DNA from: Burkholderiales bacterium
GTDB taxonomy: Bacteria; Pseudomonadota; Gammaproteobacteria; Burkholderiales; SG8-41
Direction: 5' to 3'
Length of the DNA stretch: 47,388 nt
NCBI GenBank assembly: GCA_030683105.1
Contig: JAUXMZ010000005.1
Coordinates: 1-47,388, forward strand
The notes below the pieces were generated by a model. The model did no database searches. It was not told the origin of the DNA and was given only the letters and a program-made list of their open reading frames with translations. How positions within the stretch are numbered: the stretch's first letter is position 1; each line of letters begins with the position of its first letter. Position numbers and translations under genes: made by a program. This document shows positions 41,020-47,388 of the stretch, piece by piece.

Positions 41020-41877
41020 TCACTCACCGTTAACGTCGACCATCCGCGACGACTCGCCGATGATCCAGGCGATGGCAATGCCGCCTGCCAGGTAGTTGCT
41101 GCGCCTGACCAAGGGGCTGTCGCCGAACACCGCGCCGCTCAAAGTGTCGTAGCGCAGGAACCCGCCGACCCAGTATGAGGGAAAGCGCTTGGACAACGCC
41201 GCCAGGAACTGCGTGCCGGCATAGCCGCGGCGCGCTTCGTACGCGGGGCGTTCGGGGGTCGCGTACTGCTGCGCCACGGAGTAGAAATACTGATGCTTCT
41301 TGCGGTCTCCGAACAGCGGACCGGCGACCAGCCCGAGATTCCAGCCCCCCATGCCGCCCGGATCCTGCAGGTCGAGATTGACCCGGGGCGAAAACTGCCA
41401 GCCGGTCGATTGGGGCGAGCCCTCGACCGTGACGCCGGTCACCAGTGGCAGCCGCAGGTCCAGCTTGGTACGTTTGTCGCCGGATCGCCACAGGGTGAGA
41501 TCCAGCGACGGCCCGATCTCGACCGTAGGCTTGAGGTCGGACATGCCCTGGCGGGTGGCGTTGTCCCTGCTGTCGACCGGCGCCGAGGCATTCATGGTGA
41601 CATTCAATTCGACGCGGTCGCTGTCGAAAAAACGGCCGCGCACCCCATTGCGATCCGCCTTCAGGAATTCACCACGGTAGACAAAGTACGGCACTGGCAG
41701 CACGTAGGTCTGCGTCCGGTCCGATCCGCGATAGTCCGGGAACGTTACTGCGCCGACGCCCAGTCCGGCCTCCCATAGCGGCTTTTGTTCGGCGTGTCCG
41801 GAAAAGCTTGCCCCAAGCGCCGCAATGCACACGACCGAGGAGACGCTGCGCGCCGTCGGCAACAAACACAATTTCAT
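41020..41877 (-). CDS. MipA/OmpV-family outer-membrane protein
   Basis: The 285-residue beta-barrel protein has a signal peptide (SSVVCIAALGASFSGHA) and the MipA/OmpV repeats: GLGVGAVTFPDYRGSDRTQ, PVPYFVYRGEFLKADRNGVR and a C-terminal Tyr/Trp-rich strand set, ending NYLAGGIAIAWIIGESS. GGAGGTTCA precedes the ATG at 41877. It lies between the ketoreductase and methyltransferase. Such proteins can scaffold peptidoglycan enzymes or act as pores. In a pigment cluster it might receive the finished lipid at the outer membrane, but that is a guess. Confidence 0.85.
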   Translation of the reverse strand: MKLCLLPTARSVSSVVCIAALGASFSGHAEQKPLWEAGLGVGAVTFPDYRGSDRTQTYVLPVPYFVYRGEFLKADRNGVRGRFFDSDRVELNVTMNASAPVDSRDNATRQGMSDLKPTVEIGPSLDLTLWRSGDKRTKLDLRLPLVTGVTVEGSPQSTGWQFSPRVNLDLQDPGGMGGWNLGLVAGPLFGDRKKHQYFYSVAQQYATPERPAYEARRGYAGTQFLAALSKRFPSYWVGGFLRYDTLSGAVFGDSPLVRRSNYLAGGIAIAWIIGESSRMVDVNGE

Positions 41878-42056
41878 TGAACCTCCGGGGGATGGCCCGT
41901 CCACATGCCGGTCATAACCGCCGCGACCGCAGTTCGAAGCGGGCGGCAACCGGGGCTAAGGACAGAAAATGGAAAAGGTGGGGTGGAAAAAGCACGGGGC
42001 ATCGACTGCTCACCGTCTTCGGATCAAGTTGTTTTGGGGGGGCATATTGTCGTTCC

Positions 42057-42776
42057 CTAAATCATGCCGCCGTTGATGGAAATAATCTGCCCGGTGATAT
42101 AGGCCGCCTGGGCCGAGGCGAGAAACCCGATCAGGTCGGCAACTTCGGCCGGGCTGCCGGCGCGTTTCATCGGCACCAGGCGCGCGATTTCCCGGGCATC
42201 GAACGCGGATTCGCTCATCGGGGTGTCGATAATACCGGGCGCAACCGCGTTGACCGTGATGCCGCGGCTGGCGATTTCCCGTGCGAGCGATTTGGTTGCC
42301 GAATTCAGCGCCCCTTTGGCGGCGGAATAATTCACCTGGCCGGCATTGCCGGTCAGCGCGGCGATGGAAGACACATTGATGATGCGCCCCCAGCGGCTGC
42401 GTATCATCGGCATCATCAGCGGCTGGGTGACGTTGAAAAAGCCGTTGACGGATACGTCTATCACCCGGTGCCACTGCTCGGCACGCATGCCGGGGAACAC
42501 CGCATCGTCATGGATGCCGGCATTGTTGACCAGAATCTGGATCGGTTGGTGTTCGACGAGGGGGGTCAGTACATCGGCTGCCGCCGCGCTGTCGGTCACA
42601 TCAAATGCCAGCGCCTGCGCACTGCCCCCGCCTGCACAAATGGCTACGGCCAGCGTCTGTGCGGCTTGCAGTCCGCGATGGGCATGAATGTAGACATGGC
42701 AGCCATCGGCGGCAAGACGGCGGCAGATGGCCGCGCCTATACCGCCGCTGCCGCCGGTGACCAGGGCATTTTTCAT
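42057..42776 (-). CDS. FabG-like 3-ketoacyl-ACP reductase (ketoreductase)
   Basis: The 239-residue short-chain dehydrogenase has TGGSGGIGAAICRR (7-20, NADP loop), NNAG (84-87), and the catalytic Ser137, Tyr150 and Lys154 in SSIAALTGNAGQVNYSAAKGA. It reduces the beta-keto group after each polyene extension. Its ATG overlaps the dehydratase stop (ATGA). It is fourth in the leftward block PAP2-KS-CLF-DH-KR if PAP2 is excluded. The gap to MipA downstream is 180 bases. Confidence 0.93.
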   Translation of the reverse strand: MKNALVTGGSGGIGAAICRRLAADGCHVYIHAHRGLQAAQTLAVAICAGGGSAQALAFDVTDSAAAADVLTPLVEHQPIQILVNNAGIHDDAVFPGMRAEQWHRVIDVSVNGFFNVTQPLMMPMIRSRWGRIINVSSIAALTGNAGQVNYSAAKGALNSATKSLAREIASRGITVNAVAPGIIDTPMSESAFDAREIARLVPMKRAGSPAEVADLIGFLASAQAAYITGQIISINGGMI

Positions 42777-43240
42777 GGCGCGTCTCCTGAAACGGGCGTG
42801 AGTTTGTCAGCATCGAGCACGACTGCGGCGCGTCCATCCAGCAGCAGGCGCCCCGCCGCGCTGATGCTGAACCGATAGAGGATATTGTTTTCGCTGCGCG
42901 TGCCACAGGTGGCTTCCACCAGCAGATCGGCAGCGATGTCGTCCAGCCGGGACACATGCAGCTTTGCGCCGCGCACACTGACCAGATAGCCGACCCGTGC
43001 CCCGGCACCGTCCGGCGGCACCAGCAAGGCGCCGTGCACGGCCATGGCCTGCGCCGCGTATTCGATCCCGCAGGCGGCTCCCAGGCGGCCGTAAGCACGC
43101 AACGGGTTGTCAACTGCACGGTGGCTGCTGGCGCGACACTGTATGCGTTGCTGATCCCATGTCTCGACACAATCCAGCAGGCACATGCTGCCCTGATGCG
43201 GAATGTGGCGGGCAATCCAGGCGTGATCCGGTTTTAGCAC
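42773..43240 (-). CDS. Hotdog dehydratase, second pigment type
   Basis: The 155-residue protein resembles the second dehydratase subunit of aryl-polyene systems: HIPHQGSMCLLDCV with a candidate catalytic His, GRLGAACGIEYAAQAMAVHG on the helix, and GYLVSVRGAKLHVSR. In known systems two unlike hotdog proteins form the active dehydratase. This one would pair with 32981-33286. The start is GTG at 43240, inside the CLF end by 7 bases, and its stop overlaps the KR start. Confidence 0.85.
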   Translation of the reverse strand: MLKPDHAWIARHIPHQGSMCLLDCVETWDQQRIQCRASSHRAVDNPLRAYGRLGAACGIEYAAQAMAVHGALLVPPDGAGARVGYLVSVRGAKLHVSRLDDIAADLLVEATCGTRSENNILYRFSISAAGRLLLDGRAAVVLDADKLTPVSGDAP

Positions 43241-44031
43241 AGCGCGATTTCCACGGCGAGACGCGTGCTGTCGAGATAATCCAGCACCACGCGTTGGTCT
43301 AGCCGCAATGCGATGCCTCGCAACAGCGGCAACCCACGCGCGGCGGGGATGGCGATGCGCAGGCTTTCAAGCGCGGCGTCGCTGAGCCGGTCTGCGCTGG
43401 CGTCTGTCAGGCTGACGGTGATTTTCGCCAGCGCCTGTGCGCTGCGTTGCGGCGCCAGCACCAGTGAAATGCCAAACGCATCGGGAATGGGGCGGGCGCT
43501 GTACAGCGGCTCGGGGTAAGCGGTGTCGCACGCCAGCAAAACGGTGCGTGTGTTATCTGCCACGACCTGGGTGAGCGCTTCCAGCAGGCCCGCGCCGAAG
43601 CTGGCGTCAAACGCACTCAACACCGATGAGGCGGTCATCGCACCGGTGGCGATACTCCAGTAACCGGCTGCAGCGTTATGTACGGAATTATGAAAGCGGG
43701 TCGGGGAGATCTGCCGGTCATCCGAGGCGAGCATCTCACAGATGGCGTGACAGTTTTCGCCGTCGCCGCCAGACGAGGAGAACACACTGGGCAGGCTGGC
43801 TGCATCGAGCCCGGCCGCCGCGATGGCTTCCAGCCCGGTCGCCAGGGTGAGTTTGACAATCGCGCCGCTGCGCCGGCGTTCTGCAGATGGCAGCAACGCG
43901 GGGGGCGGCAGCACGGTCTTGTGCGGTTGATAGGGCTGCTGCCCGCCAAGGACAGCCTGACTGCCCGGCCAGCCGGTCAAACCAGGACCGAGCAAGCCGA
44001 TGCCTTCGATGTATGCGGTGAGCGTGTGCAT
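43234..44031 (-). CDS. Ketosynthase-like chain-length factor
   Basis: The 265-residue protein is a beta-ketoacyl-synthase-like N-terminal domain, much shorter than a full ketosynthase. The motif where KS enzymes have Cys reads TASSVLSAFDASFGAG, with no Cys, so it is not catalytic on its own. This matches the chain-length-factor partner of KS in aryl-polyene systems. It lies 18 bases from the KS stop and overlaps the dehydratase by 7 bases. The protein probably sets product length in a KS/CLF dimer. Confidence 0.85.
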   Translation of the reverse strand: MHTLTAYIEGIGLLGPGLTGWPGSQAVLGGQQPYQPHKTVLPPPALLPSAERRRSGAIVKLTLATGLEAIAAAGLDAASLPSVFSSSGGDGENCHAICEMLASDDRQISPTRFHNSVHNAAAGYWSIATGAMTASSVLSAFDASFGAGLLEALTQVVADNTRTVLLACDTAYPEPLYSARPIPDAFGISLVLAPQRSAQALAKITVSLTDASADRLSDAALESLRIAIPAARGLPLLRGIALRLDQRVVLDYLDSTRLAVEIALC

Positions 44032-44049
44032 GGCTCTATTGATCTTTCA

Positions 44050-45243
44050 CTAACCCGCGCGGGAAAAAATCAGGCTGCAATTGGTGCCGCCGAACCCAAA
44101 TGAGTTGCTGAGCACGTGTGCCGCCGGCTGCTCGCGATTGTCCAGCAGATAATCGAGATCCAGCGCAGGGTCGAGTTGCCGGGTGTTCAGCCCGGCGGGC
44201 AGCAGGCCGTGTTGCAGCACCAGCGCGCAAATCACCGCTTCCACGCCGCCGGCAGCGCCCAGGGCATGGCCCGTCGCGCCTTTGGTGGAACTGCACGGCG
44301 TGCCCGGGCCGAACACGGATTGCACGGCCTTGCACTCCGCCGCATCGTTGGTTTGAGTAGCAGTGCCGTGCAGGTTGATGTAGTCGATTTCAGACGGATT
44401 CAAACCCGCCATGTTCAGCGCATCCTGCATGGCCATGCGCGCGCCCAGACCCTCCGGATGCGGCGACGACATGTGATAGGCATCGCTGGATTCGCCTGTC
44501 CCGAGCAGCAGCACCGCATCGGCATCCAGGTGATCCGGGGTGCGTTCCAGCAGCGCGAAGGCGGCCGCTTCACCAATAGAGATGCCGTTGCGTTGCGCAT
44601 CGAATGGGCGACAGGCCTGTTCGGAAGTCAGTCCGAGCGAGCTGAAACCATAGAGTGTCGTCAGACACAGCGAATCCACGCCGCCCACCACGGCCGCGTC
44701 TATCAGACCCGCCGCCATCATGCGCCGTGCCGAACTGAACACCTTGGCGCTGGACGAACACGCCGATGACACCACGACTGCCGGCCCTGTCAGGCCAAAA
44801 TAATGGCGTGTGAAATCCGCGACGGAAAACGTATTGTGCGTGGTGCGGTAAATGAAATCGGCGGGAAGTGCGCCGGTCACCGGGTCGCGTCGCCGGTAGG
44901 CCAGCTCGGTTTGCAGAATGCCGGCAGTGCTGGTGCCAAGAAACACGCCTATGCGCTGCGCACCGTACTTGGCGATGGCAGCGTGCACCGCCGCGACAAA
45001 ACCATCCTGCTCCAATCCCAGCAACGCGAGCCGGTTGTTACGGCAATCAAAGTCGGCCAGGTGCGCGGGAAGCCGCACCGCATCCACCCCCGCCACCTCG
45101 CCAACGAAAGTCGCCAGATCCACCGTATCAAACGCGCACGGCGCCAGCCCGCCGCGACGCTGGCGCAGCGCGGCCAGGGTCTGGTCGAGGCCGCGACCGA
45201 TGCTGCTGGTCGCGGTGAAATGGGAAAGCCAGAGCGGGTTCAA
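44050..45243 (-). CDS. Beta-ketoacyl-ACP synthase (KS)
   Basis: The 397-residue KAS-I/II-type enzyme has the full catalytic set: Cys162 (VVSSACSSSAKVF), His292 (NLHGTATQTND) and His326 (KGATGHALGAAGG). It condenses malonyl-ACP with the growing aryl chain. The start is TTG at 45243, since an in-frame stop lies 13 bases upstream, and the Shine-Dalgarno is weak. It is coupled with the chain-length factor 18 bases later. This is the only full ketosynthase in the window, whereas aryl-polyene systems often carry more than one. Confidence 0.93.
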   Translation of the reverse strand: MNPLWLSHFTATSSIGRGLDQTLAALRQRRGGLAPCAFDTVDLATFVGEVAGVDAVRLPAHLADFDCRNNRLALLGLEQDGFVAAVHAAIAKYGAQRIGVFLGTSTAGILQTELAYRRRDPVTGALPADFIYRTTHNTFSVADFTRHYFGLTGPAVVVSSACSSSAKVFSSARRMMAAGLIDAAVVGGVDSLCLTTLYGFSSLGLTSEQACRPFDAQRNGISIGEAAAFALLERTPDHLDADAVLLLGTGESSDAYHMSSPHPEGLGARMAMQDALNMAGLNPSEIDYINLHGTATQTNDAAECKAVQSVFGPGTPCSSTKGATGHALGAAGGVEAVICALVLQHGLLPAGLNTRQLDPALDLDYLLDNREQPAAHVLSNSFGFGGTNCSLIFSRAG

Positions 45244-45286
45244 GGTAAAGTAAAACTATTTGAAGTAAAGAAGAATTTTAACAAGC

Positions 45287-45997
45287 TCAAGTGGTTGGTT
45301 TGGATGGTATCGATGAATCATGGACTTTATCATTTACACCCGCGGCCACGCGATGTCGCAATGACAAACAGGCGGCCGCCACCCCCAGCGCGAGACCGGC
45401 CAGCACATCCACCGCCACATGCTGGCGTGTGGCCAGGGTCGAATATACGATGCCGGCGCACCACGCCGAATTGAAGATGAGTATCCACAGCGGCGCGCCA
45501 AAGCGGCGCAGCAAGTGATGCAGCCAGATACCCGAAAAAACGGCTGTGGCGACGTGTAGCGAAGGGAAGGCATTACCTGCGGCATCGATGCTTTTAAGGA
45601 ATTCCACGTCGGGATACTGGGCCCAGTCGATATCGGCTGCGGGCACTACCGTGGGCCAGAAGTAAAATACGATCAGCCCTGCGAGGCATGTCCCGGCCAT
45701 GACCTTACCATAGTCATACAACTCGCGCCGCGTCGCCAGCAATGCCGGGGGCAGGGAAACATAGACCCACAGTGATATATACAAGGGCAGGGCCAGGGGT
45801 TGAAAACCGATCATGCGATCCAGCAAGGTAATGGGCATCACCGTGGCCGGGTAGGCCGGAACCTTGAGCAAATAGAAGTAAGCACCGAAAAACAGACTGA
45901 TGAAAAGCGTCGTTCCGATACTTTTGAGATACAAATGCCTGGGTATTACCGCTGCAGCCTGACGGTACCAAGGCGTCTGCTGACTCTTTTCGTTCAA
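45287..45997 (-). CDS. PAP2-family membrane phosphatase
   Basis: The 236-residue protein has about five transmembrane segments and the PAP2 active-site motifs GNAFPSLHVATAVFSG (PSLH) and STLATRQHVAVDVLAG (SRxxxxxHxxxD-like, with Thr-Arg-Gln). It should remove phosphate from a lipid phosphate at the membrane. The TTG start at 45997 has GGAG eight bases upstream. It is 43 bases before the KS on the same strand and could provide a dephosphorylated lipid head, or recycle undecaprenyl diphosphate. The link to the pigment is by position. Confidence 0.85.
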   Translation of the reverse strand: MNEKSQQTPWYRQAAAVIPRHLYLKSIGTTLFISLFFGAYFYLLKVPAYPATVMPITLLDRMIGFQPLALPLYISLWVYVSLPPALLATRRELYDYGKVMAGTCLAGLIVFYFWPTVVPAADIDWAQYPDVEFLKSIDAAGNAFPSLHVATAVFSGIWLHHLLRRFGAPLWILIFNSAWCAGIVYSTLATRQHVAVDVLAGLALGVAAACLSLRHRVAAGVNDKVHDSSIPSKPTT

Positions 45998-46087
45998 ATC
46001 TTGTTCTCCATGGAATGCGGCAATACCGACACGAAAAAGATCGGGGGTTTTATCTTGTCACCCCTGTCCATTTTTTCGAGACCGGCG

Positions 46088-47188
46088 CTACGAACCGACA
46101 CCGTAGCGCTTTAACGCGTCGCGATCGAACTCGAGCCCGAGACCCGGCTTTGTCGGAACGACGAGTTCGCCTTGTTGCGGCAGCGGCACTTCCTTGTACA
46201 GCCGCGACGACCACGGCATGTATTCGACCGTCAGCCCGTTCGGGATGGCGGATATCAAGTGCACGTGAATTTCAGGCACCAGGTGGCTCACCACCGGCAG
46301 GTTGAACGCCTGCGCCATGCCGGCAATCTTGAGCCACTGCGTGATGCCGCCCGCGCGCACCAGGTCGATCATGACGATGTCGACCGAGCGCGCTTCCAGC
46401 ATGTGACGGAACGGCACCGAACCGTAAACGTATTCACCGCCGGCGACGGGGGTGGCCAGCGCCGCGCTCACCGCCGCGAGACCGGGGTAATCGTCGGCGG
46501 CGGTCACGTCTTCCAGCCAGAACAAATGGTATTGCTCGATGCGGCTGCCAATGGCGATCGCCTGGCGCACGTCCCAGCGCTGGTTGATGTCGCACATGAG
46601 ATCGATCTGCGGACCGATCGCCTCGCGGATGACGCGGATGCGCTCGACTTCACGCTCCGGGTTGGTGTCGCCCGGCAGCGCCAACTGCGTTTTCATCTGC
46701 TTGAAGCCGTTTTTCACCAGTTGCGCCGAGGCTTTTTCGACGTGCGCGAGCGGAAAGTGGCGCATCAGCGCGCCGCTGGCATAAGTCGGCACGCGGCTGC
46801 GGATGCCGCCGACGAGATTCGAGAGCGGCTGGTTGAGCGCCTTGCCCTTGATGTCCCACAGCGCGATGTCGATAGCCGACAGCGCCAGCGTCAGGATGCC
46901 GCCGGGACCGCACGTGCCCGCTGTGGCGGCGCGCAGTTTTTCCATGACGGCCTCGGTGCGCAGCGGGTCTTCACCGATCGCAAGCGCGCCCAGCGCATCG
47001 ACTGCGGTCTTCAGCGCGTCGGTCAGCACGCTGCCGAAAAACGTGATGCCTATGCCTTCTATGCCCTGATCGGTGCCCAGCGTCAGCGTCACGAAATCGC
47101 GCGTCGCACCGGCAACCACGGGACCGCCGGCCAGCGGCTCGTCGGCCGGCAGGCGCACGATCTGCGTGTGCACATGGGTGATTTTCAT
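46088..47188 (-). CDS. Mandelate racemase/muconate lactonizing enzyme family
   Basis: The 366-residue enolase-superfamily protein has the capping domain and a barrel with metal ligands in LMCDINQRW (Asp), FWLEDV (Glu) and VAGGEYVYG (Glu), and the His in VVSHLVPEIHVHL. The second-strand base motif, usually KxK, reads MKTQLAL, so the second Lys is Gln. This changes the catalytic pair and suggests a dehydratase more than a racemase. GGGAGGATGCA precedes the ATG. The gene lies 90 bases from PAP2 but is likely outside the pigment cluster. The substrate (an acid sugar or similar) is unknown. Confidence 0.9.
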   Translation of the reverse strand: MKITHVHTQIVRLPADEPLAGGPVVAGATRDFVTLTLGTDQGIEGIGITFFGSVLTDALKTAVDALGALAIGEDPLRTEAVMEKLRAATAGTCGPGGILTLALSAIDIALWDIKGKALNQPLSNLVGGIRSRVPTYASGALMRHFPLAHVEKASAQLVKNGFKQMKTQLALPGDTNPEREVERIRVIREAIGPQIDLMCDINQRWDVRQAIAIGSRIEQYHLFWLEDVTAADDYPGLAAVSAALATPVAGGEYVYGSVPFRHMLEARSVDIVMIDLVRAGGITQWLKIAGMAQAFNLPVVSHLVPEIHVHLISAIPNGLTVEYMPWSSRLYKEVPLPQQGELVVPTKPGLGLEFDRDALKRYGVGS

Positions 47189-47254
47189 TGCATCCTCCCG
47201 TTACTGGGTTGAATCCGCCCGTATCTTAAAGCCCGTTACAAAACCAAAAAATTA

Positions 47255-47370
47255 ACCGCCGATGAATTCTGTTCAATACCTTCTTTTCAATACCTTCTTT
47301 TCAATACCCCCTCGAGGGGTGCGCTTGACGGGTGCGCTCGACGGGTACGCGGATAAACGCGGATGATAAT
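47255..47370. repeat. GCCGAT/GCGGAT short-period repeat at right edge
   Basis: AACCGCCGATGAA and CGCGGATAAACGCGGATGA are the flanks of an 81-base insertion (47267-47347). This is the same repeat type as 22001-22170, but only one arm lies within the window. Confidence 0.75.
47267..47347 (+). repeat. 27-bp nested element, copy D (three units, nested)
   Basis: It is 81 bases long, exactly three units. Three left halves in order are TTCTGTTCAATACC, TTCTTTTCAATACC and TTCTTTTCAATACC. Three right halves follow: CCCTCGAGGGGTG, CGCTTGACGGGTG and CGCTCGACGGGTA. All lefts come before all rights, so units are nested inside one another. The host flanks (GATGAA and CGCGGAT) are the same site as in copy C. 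Confidence 0.8.
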
Positions 47371-47388
47371 CTAAAACTCCAATCTGTT

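Noticed and set aside
1-47388. tRNA, rRNA, riboswitch or replication origin
   Set aside because: I found no cloverleaf, rRNA-like stretch, known riboswitch core or DnaA-box cluster that I could support by eye. A covariance-model search would be needed to exclude small RNAs.

Overview
The window looks like a chromosomal segment of a GC-rich betaproteobacterium, most likely Burkholderiales. The reasons are three orphan tripartite-tricarboxylate (Bug/TctC-type) binding proteins, each beside a different catabolic enzyme, an ExeA/GspB-type pair, MmgE/PrpD and mandelate-racemase enzymes, and dispersed repeats of the kind common in that group. No rRNA, tRNA, phage or complete insertion sequence is visible.

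Layout. 1-3.5 kb: repeat-rich DNA carrying a RelE-like toxin/antitoxin pair, a small secreted protein and an amidohydrolase. 3.5-10.2 kb: a heme-motif lipoprotein, a carboxymuconolactone-decarboxylase-like protein, two Bug receptors and an MmgE/PrpD enzyme, all on the minus strand. 10.5-14.4 kb: an envelope protein, gspA-gspB and a Spy/CpxP-like protein. 14.4-18.3 kb: a catabolic group (cupin, Bug receptor, ACMSD-like amidohydrolase, 2-hydroxyacid dehydrogenase). 18.4-19.8 kb: a lipoprotein resembling C45 acyltransferase/peptidases. 20.0-22.8 kb: an SOS cassette (LexA-like repressor, Y-family polymerase, SRAP peptidase). 23.3-26.4 kb: metallo-beta-lactamase-fold hydrolase, thioesterase, histidine acid phosphatase. 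26.4-46.0 kb: a large aryl-polyene (xanthomonadin-like) pigment cluster. 46.1-47.2 kb: an enolase-superfamily enzyme.

The pigment cluster has three transcription blocks. A leftward block (35.6 to 28.1 kb, possibly to 26.4) has ACP, membrane protein, acyl-ACP ligase, FabZ-like dehydratase, LpxL-like acyltransferase, LolA-like carrier, MMPL/RND exporter and NodB-like deacetylase, nearly all overlapping by a few bases. A divergent rightward block (35.9-40.0 kb) has flavin halogenase, XanB2-type chorismatase, PlsC-like acyltransferase and GT2 glycosyltransferase. A second leftward block (46.0-40.2 kb) has PAP2 phosphatase, ketosynthase, chain-length factor, dehydratase, ketoreductase, MipA-like outer-membrane protein and methyltransferase. 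Inferred route: the chorismatase makes hydroxybenzoate, the ligase loads it on ACP, KS/CLF, KR and DH extend the polyene, the halogenase and methyltransferase decorate it, and the acyltransferases and exporter anchor it in the outer envelope.

The most unusual structure is non-coding. Four loci carry a 27-bp element (14-bp left half, 13-bp right half) precisely inserted into short-period repeats. The four copies are 27, 54, 27 and 81 bp long, and the longer ones are nested in themselves (left-left-right-right; left-left-left-right-right-right). Other notable DNA signals are two palindromes lying over promoters (toxin/antitoxin and LexA-like genes) and a palindromic repeat inserted in frame in the pigment exporter gene.
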